Assembly (NCBI GenBank): GCA_963814165.1
Contig: CAWFBW010000001.1
Span: 62,001-126,000 of the forward strand
Direction of reading: 5' to 3'
DNA length: 64,000 nt
Origin: DASRAA01 sp963814165
GTDB lineage: Bacteria; Acidobacteriota; Terriglobia; Terriglobales; Acidobacteriaceae
Positions 12,934-20,273 of the stretch are shown here, in pieces (position 1 is the first letter of the stretch; each line of letters begins with the position of its first letter). Below the pieces are notes generated by a model. It worked only from the letters and a program-made list of their open reading frames with translations. It had not been told where the DNA came from and did no database searches. The translations under genes were made by a program, and so were the position numbers.

Positions 12934-13914
12934 CTAATATTCGCTGTCAACCGGTTCGACTGGTTCGGGCGCTTCGCCTTCATCCGGGGCAATCGGCAAC
13001 TCAGTACGCGACTCTTCTGCCGGCGCTTCGCCTTCCTTCTTCTTCAGGCGGACAACCGTGATCTTGGCAAAGCCTTCTTCGAACTTCGGGGGACGCAGCT
13101 TGCCGGCCATGCGAAGCATGACTTCTTCCGGCACGTTGCGCTCGCGGCGACGATTGCGCTCGATGCAAACTTCGGGCGGAACATCGAAGAACACGGCATG
13201 GCACTCGTAGCCGAAGTCGTGCGCGAGCTTGATCCAACTGCGGCGCTCGTGCGGGGAAAGGTTGGTGGCGTCCACGTAATTCCACGGGCGGCGGGCTAAC
13301 AGGCGGGCACGCAACATGGAACGAAGCGTGGAGAAAACCAGGTCCTGGTAGCGCTGTTCGGTGACGTCGTCAAAGAGCAGAATGCGCACCATGTCGCTGG
13401 AAAGCGGCAGAATGCTGTGGCGCTTGAACCAGGTGCTCTTGCCCGAGCCGGGAAGGCCAATCGACAAAACTACCGCGCCTTTTGACTTCTGCGACTCGTG
13501 CGGAGCCGGAGGACGAGACGCGGCGGCTGCCGGTTCGTTCACTTCGGGTTCTGCATCGGCTTCCGAGCCTTCGCCAGTCGGGCCACCCGGTGTGGGCAGC
13601 GAAGGCGCTTGTGCCGGCACGGGCGCCGGAGTCTGCGGGCGTCCACCACGTCCACGGCGTCCGCGACGGCGGTTGCGATCACGCGGCGGTCTCGAAGGCG
13701 GCTCTTCTCCGCCGCCGGTCTGTGCCGGTACGGGCTGTTCCTCGTCGTCGGGCATGCTCGGCGCTGGGGGCTCGTAGCCCTCCACGCGGTTGCCGATGTC
13801 GTCGGGAATAGGATCGGGAAATCTGGGTTGAAGAGGCGCCGGTTGTTGGTCCTGCCCCTGCTTATCTGTTGGTTGTTTGCGCCGCTTCGAACGGTCGCGC
13901 ATCCATCTGCGCAT
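12934..13914 (-). CDS. Polynucleotide-kinase-like P-loop kinase with Arg/Gly-rich, Pro-rich N-terminal tail
   Basis: The C-terminal half is an AAA_33/Pnkp-like kinase domain: P-loop GLPGSGKST (~residues 153-161), LPLSSDMVR, YVDATNLSPHERRSW and a lid segment ERNRRRERNVPEEV. These match the 5-prime-OH polynucleotide kinase fold rather than shikimate or adenylate kinase. The first ~145 residues are low-complexity: basic, Gln/Pro-rich, with an RGG-like patch RNRRRGRRGRGGRPQTP, which suggests RNA binding. A phosphatase or ligase module, usual in Pnkp repair enzymes, is absent. The start is uncertain: ATGs at 14010, 13914 and 13902 share the frame and none has a strong ribosome site. The substrate is unknown; RNA end-phosphorylation is an inference. 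Confidence 0.75.
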   Translation of the reverse strand: MRRWMRDRSKRRKQPTDKQGQDQQPAPLQPRFPDPIPDDIGNRVEGYEPPAPSMPDDEEQPVPAQTGGGEEPPSRPPRDRNRRRGRRGRGGRPQTPAPVPAQAPSLPTPGGPTGEGSEADAEPEVNEPAAAASRPPAPHESQKSKGAVVLSIGLPGSGKSTWFKRHSILPLSSDMVRILLFDDVTEQRYQDLVFSTLRSMLRARLLARRPWNYVDATNLSPHERRSWIKLAHDFGYECHAVFFDVPPEVCIERNRRRERNVPEEVMLRMAGKLRPPKFEEGFAKITVVRLKKKEGEAPAEESRTELPIAPDEGEAPEPVEPVDSEY

Positions 13915-14150
13915 ATTGCACTTGTAACATGCTGGGGTGGCTGGCGGCAATGCTGCAGCGGATTCCAGCGAACCGAAAACCCGCACTAATGTGACCTGCA
14001 CCCCACCCATCTTGTGACATCCGGCATTTGCCGCTCACTCTGGCGGATGCTAACCTTTTGACATCCGGACAATTCACCCGGAGTTGCAATTTTACCTTGT
14101 CCGTATTGGCTTATTTGCAGTTACAGAAAGACCTTAACTAGAGAGGTGTT

Positions 14151-15161
14151 ATGGCGATCAAAGTAGGAATCAATGGATTTGGCCGCATCGGCCGCAACGT
14201 GCTTCGTACCGCACTCAATGACAAAGAAATTGACATCGTAGCCGTCAACGACTTGACCAACCCCAAGACCCTGGCCCACCTGTTGAAGTACGACTCTGTG
14301 CTGGGCAACTTGTCGAACGATATCGTCGCGGGCGACGACTTCATCAGCATCGACGGCAAGAAGATCAAGGTGTTCTCCGAGCGCGAGCCGGGCAAGCTCG
14401 ATTGGAGCTCACTGGGTGTGCAGGTCGTGATCGAGTCGACCGGCAAGTTCACCAAGGCCGAGGCAGCCAAGGCGCACCTGCAAGGCACAGTGAAGAAGGT
14501 CATCATTTCGGCCCCGGCGACGGGCGAAGACATCACCATCGTGATGGGCGTGAATGAAGACAAGTACGACCCGTCGAAGCACAACATCATCTCCAACGCA
14601 TCGTGCACCACCAACTGCCTGGCGCCCGTGGCCCTGGTTCTCAACGACAAGTTCAAGATTGTCAGCGGCACGATGACGACCATCCACTCCTACACCAACG
14701 ACCAGGTCATCCTGGACTTCCCGCACAAGGACCTGCGGCGCGCGCGTGCAGCGGCGTTGTCGATGATTCCGACTTCGACCGGCGCGGCCAAGGCGCTCTC
14801 GCTCGTGATCCCCAGCCTGAAAGGCAAGCTGGACGGATTCTCGATGCGCGTGCCTACGCCAAACGTTTCGGTAGTTGACCTCGTCGTGTTCGTCGAAAAG
14901 GCCACGACGGTTGAAGAAGTCAACGCGGCCCTCAAGGCGGCAGCCGATGCCGGTCCACTGAAGGGCTATCTCGGTTACGAAACCGCGGAACTAGTGTCGT
15001 CGGACTACAAGGGCGATTCGCGGTCGTCGATCGTGGACGCACCTATGACGCGCGTGGTGGCGGGCAACTGCGTGAAGGTCATCGCGTGGTACGACAACGA
15101 GTGGGGATACTCCTGCCGTGTACGTGACCTGATTCACTACCTCGCGGCCAAGGGCCTGTAA
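14151..15161 (+). CDS. gap: Glyceraldehyde-3-phosphate dehydrogenase, type I
   Basis: Oxidises glyceraldehyde-3-phosphate to 1,3-bisphosphoglycerate with NAD in glycolysis. The 336-residue protein has the Rossmann motif INGFGRIGRN, the catalytic Cys152 in SNASCTTNCLAP and His179 in TTIHSYTNDQ. GAGAGGTG lies close before the ATG. It opens a glycolytic cluster with pgk 154 nt downstream. Upstream, the nonamer GACATCCGG occurs twice 44 bp apart (near 14016 and 14060), which may be a regulatory repeat; no well-spaced -35/-10 pair was found. Confidence 0.97.
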   Translation: MAIKVGINGFGRIGRNVLRTALNDKEIDIVAVNDLTNPKTLAHLLKYDSVLGNLSNDIVAGDDFISIDGKKIKVFSEREPGKLDWSSLGVQVVIESTGKFTKAEAAKAHLQGTVKKVIISAPATGEDITIVMGVNEDKYDPSKHNIISNASCTTNCLAPVALVLNDKFKIVSGTMTTIHSYTNDQVILDFPHKDLRRARAAALSMIPTSTGAAKALSLVIPSLKGKLDGFSMRVPTPNVSVVDLVVFVEKATTVEEVNAALKAAADAGPLKGYLGYETAELVSSDYKGDSRSSIVDAPMTRVVAGNCVKVIAWYDNEWGYSCRVRDLIHYLAAKGL

Positions 15162-15208
15162 GACTTCAGTCTAGTCTCCGAGATTGGCTTTCATCGGTGA
15201 AGGAAAAA

Positions 15209-15240
15209 CCCCACCCAAGCCAAAACCAGCTTGGGTGGGG
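15209..15240. repeat. REP-like palindrome between gap and pgk
   Basis: A perfect 12-bp stem, CCCCACCCAAGC (15209-15220) with GCTTGGGTGGGG (15229-15240), closes an 8-nt loop, followed by CACCCGACACCCGG. The outer CCCAC/GTGGG arms and the trailing CACC also occur in the palindrome at 19641. The pattern resembles dispersed acidobacterial palindromes with variable inner stems. Lying inside an operon, it might also stabilise or attenuate the mRNA. Confidence 0.7.
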
Positions 15241-15315
15241 CACCCGACACCCGGTTTCAACGGCAGAGCAACTTTCCGCAGAGTCTTTGGCACGCCACGA
15301 GCGTGCGGGGGTGTC

Positions 15316-16524
15316 ATGTCGAAGCTTTCGATTAGAGATCTTCCTCTGAGTGGCAAGCGGGTTTTCATGCGGGTGGACTTCAACGTCCCGCTCGACGATG
15401 GACGGGTGATGGACGATACCCGCATTCGCGAAACCCTACCGACGATCGAGTATGCGCTGCGTCATGGCGCGCGCCTGATTCTGGCTTCGCATTTGGGCCG
15501 TCCCAAGGGCAAGGTTAACCTCAAGATGAGCCTCAAGCCGGTGGCCGAACGACTGCGTATTTTACTCGACGACGTACTTCGGCGCGGGGAAAACGTGGGG
15601 TTCTCACCGGACTGCATCGGCGCGCAAGCCGAAGAGATGTCGACCAAGCTCGAACAGGGACAGAGCCTGCTATTGGAAAACTTGCGCTTCCATGCGGAAG
15701 AGGAAGCCAACGACCCCGAGTTCGCGCGGCACCTGGCGAAGCTCTGCGACTACTACGTGAACGATGCGTTCGGCTCCGCGCATCGCGCCCACGCTTCCAC
15801 TGAGGGCATCACGCACTTTGTGGAGAAGAACGCCGCCGGCCTGTTGATGGAAAAGGAACTCGAGTACCTCGGCAAGGCGCTGAGCCATCCGCAAAAGCCG
15901 TTTGTGGCAATACTCGGCGGGGCTAAGGTGAGCGACAAGATCGGCGTTATCCATCACTTGATGACCAAGGTTGACTCCCTCATCATCGGCGGGGGCATGG
16001 CCTACACCTTTCTGAAAGCGCAAGGGCATGAGATTGGCAAATCGTTGCTGGAAGCTGACAAGATCGACCTCGCCAAGCACACCCTGGCGGAAGCCAAGGC
16101 CAAGCGCGTGAGGCTTCTGCTGCCGGTCGATCACGTGGTAGCCGACAAGGTTGCCCCTGACGCGCGCATCCGGCACATCGGCGTGGGGCAGGCGATTCCG
16201 GCGGACATGATGGCACTCGACATCGGGCCCAAGTCGGTGGAGCTGTTCACGTCGGAGATCAGCGGCGCCCGCACGATCGTCTGGAACGGACCGATGGGAG
16301 TGTTCGAAATCGAAGCCTTCGCCAAGGGCACCAAGAAGATTGCGGAGGCAGTGGCCGACAACGGCGCGGCAACGTCAATCGTAGGCGGCGGAGACAGCGT
16401 GGCCGCGGTCAAGGCTGCAGGGATCGCCGACAAGATCTCGCACATTTCGACTGGCGGCGGAGCCTCTCTCGAGTTTCTTGAGGGAAAGAAGCTGCCCGGA
16501 GTAGAAGCCCTGACCAACAAGTAG
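15316..16524 (+). CDS. pgk: Phosphoglycerate kinase
   Basis: Transfers phosphate from 1,3-bisphosphoglycerate to ADP in glycolysis. The normal-length 402-residue protein starts MSKLSIRDLPLSGKRVFMRV at the ATG at 15316; the open frame extends back to 15184, but that part is the palindromic repeat and is not homologous to Pgk. Motifs include RVDFNVPLDDGR, SHLGRPKG, LLENLRFHAEEEAND, FVAILGGAKVSDKI and the nucleotide loop IVGGGDSVAAVK near the C-terminus. Frame and motifs are intact. Confidence 0.97.
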   Translation: MSKLSIRDLPLSGKRVFMRVDFNVPLDDGRVMDDTRIRETLPTIEYALRHGARLILASHLGRPKGKVNLKMSLKPVAERLRILLDDVLRRGENVGFSPDCIGAQAEEMSTKLEQGQSLLLENLRFHAEEEANDPEFARHLAKLCDYYVNDAFGSAHRAHASTEGITHFVEKNAAGLLMEKELEYLGKALSHPQKPFVAILGGAKVSDKIGVIHHLMTKVDSLIIGGGMAYTFLKAQGHEIGKSLLEADKIDLAKHTLAEAKAKRVRLLLPVDHVVADKVAPDARIRHIGVGQAIPADMMALDIGPKSVELFTSEISGARTIVWNGPMGVFEIEAFAKGTKKIAEAVADNGAATSIVGGGDSVAAVKAAGIADKISHISTGGGASLEFLEGKKLPGVEALTNK

Positions 16525-16603
16525 TATGATGCGACCCACACCAGATGGGCACTTATTGGCGCTGATTTGGCTGGCACCAAGGTGCGCCGTCGAAAGGGGT
16601 CCT

Positions 16604-16963
16604 ATGAGACGACTGAAGCTGGCCTCAGTTGTATTGGCCGTGCTCGTTCTGGCGGCGTGCCCGAGCGATACAAAAGTAAACACCTTGCCGCCGGGGGCGC
16701 TCAACCAGTTTGACGCCACCAGCTACACCTCGCTGATGGGCGCGCAAGCGGTGCTCAATTCGGTAAAGGCCGACCTCAGCAAGTTGCCGCCGGCGGCCAA
16801 GCCGGCGCTGAACAAGGCCATCGCGTCCTACAACGTCGCAGAAGCGGCGTGGCAGGCATACCATGCTGGCAAGTCCGACGACCAGGCCGCTCTTGTGAAG
16901 GCAATCTCACAAGCAACCGGCGACGTTGCCGCTCTGCTCACCCAGATCAGTGGAGGCCACTAA
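16604..16963 (+). CDS. Small predicted lipoprotein in the glycolytic cluster
   Basis: A 119-residue protein of unknown function. The ATG at 16604 follows AAGGGG. It has a basic N-terminus, a hydrophobic stretch and the lipobox VLAAC (Cys at ~18), so it is probably anchored to the outer or inner membrane. The mature part is Ala-rich and helical. It lies 80 nt after pgk and 2 nt before another small gene. I do not recognise a family; location between pgk and tpiA suggests co-transcription rather than a glycolytic activity. Confidence 0.7.
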   Translation: MRRLKLASVVLAVLVLAACPSDTKVNTLPPGALNQFDATSYTSLMGAQAVLNSVKADLSKLPPAAKPALNKAIASYNVAEAAWQAYHAGKSDDQAALVKAISQATGDVAALLTQISGGH

Positions 16964-16965
16964 TC

Positions 16966-17160
16966 ATGAATCTCCAGCAATCGCTTGCGCTCGTCTCTCT
17001 TGGCCTGGCCGGAATCAAGGCTACGGGCAAGGTTGATCCCGTAATCATGGGATACATCGAAACCGCGGAGAACGCGATCAGCGCTGCCCTCGCCGCGGTA
17101 CAGCAGGCCAAACAGGGCGTCGATCCGTCGGCGCTGAAACCAATTGAGCCGATAACGTAG
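16966..17160 (+). CDS. 64-residue hypothetical protein
   Basis: A small Ala-rich protein (MNLQQSLALVSLGLAGIKAT...) starting 2 nt after the preceding lipoprotein stop, with GGAGG about 12 nt before the ATG. It has a mildly amphipathic helix and no Cys, no signal peptide and no clear membrane span. Tight spacing argues that it is real and co-translated with the lipoprotein. Function unknown. Confidence 0.6.
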   Translation: MNLQQSLALVSLGLAGIKATGKVDPVIMGYIETAENAISAALAAVQQAKQGVDPSALKPIEPIT

Positions 17161-17269
17161 ATCGTCGCGTCGTTCGCGCGCTGCATCCTGAATTGAGGCG
17201 GAGTCTGTTCGCAGGCTTCGCCCACGGATCGCCGAATCGACCGAAGCATCGCTCCTGCAGACTCATCGC

Positions 17270-17878
17270 ATGACAGGCACTCCCGCATCCCTGCGTATCT
17301 TGGTTACTCCGGAGCGGTGCCTTGTCATCGCCGGACCGGGCGACATCACGCGCGAATCCTGCGACGCCATCGTCAACGCTGCCAACTCGTCGCTCATGGG
17401 CGGAGGCGGCGTGGACGGCGCCATCCATCGCGCCGGCGGCCCCGCGATTCTCGAAGCGTGCCAAGCTATTGTCAATCGTCAGGGACGATTGCCCGCAGGA
17501 CAAGCCGTCGCCACGCCGGGAGGCCGACTTGCCGCGAAGTACGTCATTCACACCGTCGGCCCGGTGTGGAACGGCGGCAGTCGCAACGAACCTGTAACCC
17601 TCGCCAGTTGCCACACTGAGTCGATCCGCGTTGCCGACGAATTACAGCTGCGAACGGTCGCATTTCCTGCCATTTCCACCGGCATTTACGGATATCCTAT
17701 AGATCTGGCTGCACAGGTTGCGATCGCCAGTGCTGCCGAGTCGCTCGCGAAGGCTCGGCATGTACGAGAAGTGAAGTTTGTTTTGTTCGATGGCGGCACG
17801 CTGCAACATTTTTCTGACGCCGCCAGGCAGTACGCGGAAAATAAATCCTTAAGACTGGACTCCTACCATGCCTCGTAA
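17270..17878 (+). CDS. Macro-domain protein (O-acetyl-ADP-ribose deacetylase type)
   Basis: A 202-residue single macro domain of the MacroD/YmdB type that binds ADP-ribose and can remove it, or deacetylate O-acetyl-ADP-ribose. Signature parts: GDIT (24-27), IVNAANSSLMGGGGVDGAIH with the catalytic Asn and the glycine loop, and FPAISTGIYGYP. The C-terminus overlaps the tpiA start by 11 nt, so translation of the two is probably coupled. A macro protein inside a gap-pgk-tpiA cluster is notable because GAPDH uses NAD and is a known ADP-ribosylation target in other organisms; a link here is inference. Confidence 0.92.
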   Translation: MTGTPASLRILVTPERCLVIAGPGDITRESCDAIVNAANSSLMGGGGVDGAIHRAGGPAILEACQAIVNRQGRLPAGQAVATPGGRLAAKYVIHTVGPVWNGGSRNEPVTLASCHTESIRVADELQLRTVAFPAISTGIYGYPIDLAAQVAIASAAESLAKARHVREVKFVLFDGGTLQHFSDAARQYAENKSLRLDSYHAS

Positions 17879-18620
17879 AAAGCTCATCGCCGCCAATTGG
17901 AAGATGTACAAGACGCCCGAGGAGACCTCGGCTTTTTTCCAGGAATTCCTGCCGCTGGTTGCCTCGCACGACCGCGACGAGATCGTCGTGTGCACGCCCT
18001 ACGTTGACCTGCATACCGCCGTCGCCGCCGCCAAAGGCTCGAACGTATTTGTCGGCGCGCAAAACATGCACTGGGAAAAAGAAGGCGCCTTCACCGGCGA
18101 AATCTCAGCGCCCATGCTGAAGGCCATCGACGTGACGCACGTCATTCTTGGGCACTCCGAGCGGCGCCAGTATTTCAACGAGACCGACGACACGGTCAAT
18201 CGCAAGCTGGAGTTTGCGCTGGAGAGTGGACTGACGCCAATCGTTTGCATCGGCGAAGTTCTGGAAGAGCGCGAAGCCGGATTGACCGAAGACGTGCTGC
18301 GTCGCCAGTGCATGCGCGGCTTCAGCGGCATCTCGGCCAAGAAGGCGGCGAAGATGACTATCGCTTACGAGCCGGTCTGGGCCATCGGAACTGGCAAGAC
18401 GGCCACTCCCGCCATGGCGGCTGACGCCCATGCCGTGATTCGTCACGAAGCCGCCAAGGCCTTCGGCGACGAGTTCGCCGCGGCGCTGAGGATTCTGTAC
18501 GGCGGCAGCGTGAAGCCCGACAACGCGACGTCATTGATGTCGGAAGAAGAGATCGACGGCGCGCTGGTCGGCGGCGCCAGCCTCGATCCCAAGAACTTCA
18601 CCAAGATTGTGAAGTACTAG
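17868..18620 (+). CDS. tpiA: Triose-phosphate isomerase
   Basis: Interconverts dihydroxyacetone phosphate and glyceraldehyde-3-phosphate. The 250-residue protein has Lys12 in ANWKMYK, His96 in LGHSERRQYF, Glu168 in IAYEPVWAIGTGK and the phosphate-binding ILYGGSVKPDN. The ATG lies inside the end of the macro gene, indicating coupled translation. A strong hairpin 25 nt after the stop closes the unit. Confidence 0.97.
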   Translation: MPRKKLIAANWKMYKTPEETSAFFQEFLPLVASHDRDEIVVCTPYVDLHTAVAAAKGSNVFVGAQNMHWEKEGAFTGEISAPMLKAIDVTHVILGHSERRQYFNETDDTVNRKLEFALESGLTPIVCIGEVLEEREAGLTEDVLRRQCMRGFSGISAKKAAKMTIAYEPVWAIGTGKTATPAMAADAHAVIRHEAAKAFGDEFAAALRILYGGSVKPDNATSLMSEEEIDGALVGGASLDPKNFTKIVKY

Positions 18621-18644
18621 GCCTTTATTTCAGCTCAAACGATG

Positions 18645-18683
18645 CCCTGTTCTGCCCTTGAGATTTGGCCGGGTAGAACGGGG
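18645..18683 (+). terminator. Rho-independent-like terminator after tpiA
   Basis: CCCTGTTCTGCCC (18645-18657) pairs over 13 positions, two of them G-T, with GGGTAGAACGGGG (18671-18683). The T-rich CTTCCTAGTTTGTTTGT follows. It marks the end of the glycolytic unit. Confidence 0.65.
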
Positions 18684-18721
18684 CTTCCTAGTTTGTTTGT
18701 GTCACGGCGTACTGCTTACGT

Positions 18722-18790
18722 TGTACGCAATCAATCCGTACACGCTTGACTTGCGCGTCCTCCATCCGTACACTTTCAATACGTACGCAA
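18722..18790 (+). promoter_or_regulatory. Promoter and probable operator of the DUF1778/GNAT toxin-antitoxin unit
   Basis: TTGACT (18746-18751) and TACACT (18769-18774) are 17 nt apart and form a good promoter for the antitoxin start at 18811. Repeats surround it: ATCCGTACAC occurs at 18734-18743 and 18764-18773, the second over the -10 box. GTACGCAA occurs at 18723-18730 and 18783-18790. TGTACG (18722) and CGTACA (18737) form an inverted pair. Such repeats are expected for autorepression by the ribbon-helix-helix antitoxin. Confidence 0.6.
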
Positions 18791-18810
18791 ACGTGGAGGA
18801 GATTTCTGCC

Positions 18811-19095
18811 ATGCCGAGAGTAGCGGTGGATGATAACAGCCGGATGTCGTTGCGGGTCCGCCCCGACGACAAAGCGCTCATTCTGCGCGCAGCCGCGCTG
18901 CACGATACTGACTTGACGGATTTCGTCATTCGGCAGGCCGTGCTTGCCGCAAAGGCGGTCGTCGAGGAAGCGGACTACGTGCGTCTCTCCGGGAGGGACA
19001 GTCTGCGGGTCCTGAATCTTCTGGAACATCCGCCGGCGCCGAACAAGAAACTACTGGCCGCCGCTCGAGCGCTGTCGAAGCAGTCAAGCCGGTGA
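18811..19095 (+). CDS. DUF1778 (TacA-like) ribbon-helix-helix antitoxin
   Basis: A 94-residue antitoxin: N-terminal ribbon-helix-helix DNA-binding part (RMSLRVRPDDKALILRAAAL, then TDLTDFVIRQAV), followed by a C-terminal tail that should wrap the partner toxin. The ATG at 18811 has GGAGGA 12 nt upstream; the longer frame back to 18658 crosses the promoter and is rejected. The stop overlaps the GTG start of the acetyltransferase gene (GTGA), the usual arrangement for this toxin-antitoxin class. Confidence 0.9.
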   Translation: MPRVAVDDNSRMSLRVRPDDKALILRAAALHDTDLTDFVIRQAVLAAKAVVEEADYVRLSGRDSLRVLNLLEHPPAPNKKLLAAARALSKQSSR

Positions 19096-19610
19096 AAGCC
19101 TGGCACGAAGAGCCGATCCGCAAGCAGCATGATCGCGATTCGTTCGACTGCGGCGACGAAGCGCTGAATGAGTTCTTGCGCCGCTACGCCCGCAAGAGTC
19201 ACGAGCGGGGCGGCGCAAAAACCTTTCTGGCGATTGACGATGCCGGCGATAAGACGATTCTCGGCTTCTACAGTCTCAGCCCCGCCTCGGTGGACTATGC
19301 CCGCACGCCGGAGATCGTGCGGCGCGGACTGGCACGGCATGACGTGCCGGGCTTCCGCCTGGCGCGCCTGGCGGTGGATCGTACAATGCAGGGCAAAGGA
19401 CTTGGTGGACAACTTCTGCTCGCCGCAGGAAGACGCTGCCTGCTGGCCGCGGCGGAGGTTGGCGGCGTGGTGCTGGTCATCGACGCCAAGAATGAAAACG
19501 TCGCAAAGTGGTATGCCGCCTTCGGCACTGTCCCTTTGCTGGACGTGCCGTTAACGCTGCTGCTGCCGCTCGCAACCATCGAGGCCGCACTTAAGAAAGC
19601 CGGGAAATAG
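19092..19610 (+). CDS. GNAT acetyltransferase toxin (TacT/AtaT-like)
   Basis: A 172-residue GNAT enzyme paired with the DUF1778 antitoxin. Relatives acetylate the amino group of charged aminoacyl-tRNAs and stop translation. The acetyl-CoA motif RLAVDRTMQGKGLG (residues ~92-105) is intact, and KWYAAFG carries the conserved Tyr. It starts with GTG inside the antitoxin stop, so the two are translationally coupled. The target tRNA cannot be told from sequence. The toxin appears full-length, so the system is probably active. Confidence 0.9.
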   Translation: MKAWHEEPIRKQHDRDSFDCGDEALNEFLRRYARKSHERGGAKTFLAIDDAGDKTILGFYSLSPASVDYARTPEIVRRGLARHDVPGFRLARLAVDRTMQGKGLGGQLLLAAGRRCLLAAAEVGGVVLVIDAKNENVAKWYAAFGTVPLLDVPLTLLLPLATIEAALKKAGK

Positions 19611-19640
19611 TGGAAGCGGACTCAGATTGCGCCGCTCCGC

Positions 19641-19669
19641 CCCACATTTGCCAAACAGGCAAATGTGGG
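19641..19669. repeat. REP-like palindrome between convergent genes
   Basis: A perfect 12-bp stem, CCCACATTTGCC (19641-19652) with GGCAAATGTGGG (19658-19669), encloses AAACA and is followed by CCACCGGCC. It shares outer arms and tail with the element at 15209 but has a different inner stem. It lies in the gap between the GNAT toxin and the next gene, which is convergent. Confidence 0.7.
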
Positions 19670-19734
19670 CCACCGGCCAAAGTGCAGAAATCGCAGAATT
19701 GGGCGGATTGGTGTACAAGGCGTGTATACGGAAT

Positions 19735-20157
19735 TCATGTTGCCTGACCTCTTGCTTTTGGATGAATTCGCTCGAACCGCCCTTGCCAATGTCGCCAGAC
19801 TTCTACATCAGCTAGCCATGCTCGACTCCGCCGCGCAAATAACTCAGCCAGACTTCCTTTCTTCGGATGCACGTCATCGTCGAAAACGAGGATCTTCCGA
19901 CTCGCGTGGGAGCCTCTAAGCAATTGTGCGTCAGTTTTCGCGTGATTCAATTTCGCTGCCGGTTCATTGCCACTCGGTCGGGTAAACGTGTACGACTTGC
20001 ATTCGATCAACACGCTTCCGTCCTTCGACCCGAGATCGAAGCGATGCGCTTGCCCGTCGTCAAGCCGCATCGCGACTTCAGGCACCAGATCCATGTGCAA
20101 TTCCATCTCAAAGTAACCCCGCGCCATTGCCTGAAACGCTTGCCAGTCGCGCTGCAT
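19735..20157 (-). CDS. Small PD-(D/E)xK nuclease-like hypothetical protein
   Basis: A 140-residue protein. Residues 38-54 read HRFDLGS, then VLIECKSY, giving an Asp41...Glu52-x-Lys54 pattern typical of PD-(D/E)xK nucleases, with the predicted strand-strand-helix order. No DNA-recognition or methyltransferase partner lies nearby, so it is not an obvious restriction system. The ATG at 20157 (MQRDWQAFQAMARGYF) is preferred to a TTG at 20193. It lies between the toxin-antitoxin pair and a metabolic gene, a typical place for a mobile or defence-related orphan. Function is inferred from the motif only. Confidence 0.6.
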   Translation of the reverse strand: MQRDWQAFQAMARGYFEMELHMDLVPEVAMRLDDGQAHRFDLGSKDGSVLIECKSYTFTRPSGNEPAAKLNHAKTDAQLLRGSHASRKILVFDDDVHPKKGSLAELFARRSRAWLADVEVWRHWQGRFERIHPKARGQAT

Positions 20158-20273
20158 TCCTTTAACCCTTCCGGTGGATTCCCGCCCTTTCAATATTACG
20201 CCGGGTGCCCCGGGTTCGCGCCGCGCTTTTCGGCGCTAACTTGGGTTCGTTACCTTCGAAATCACCAATCTCG

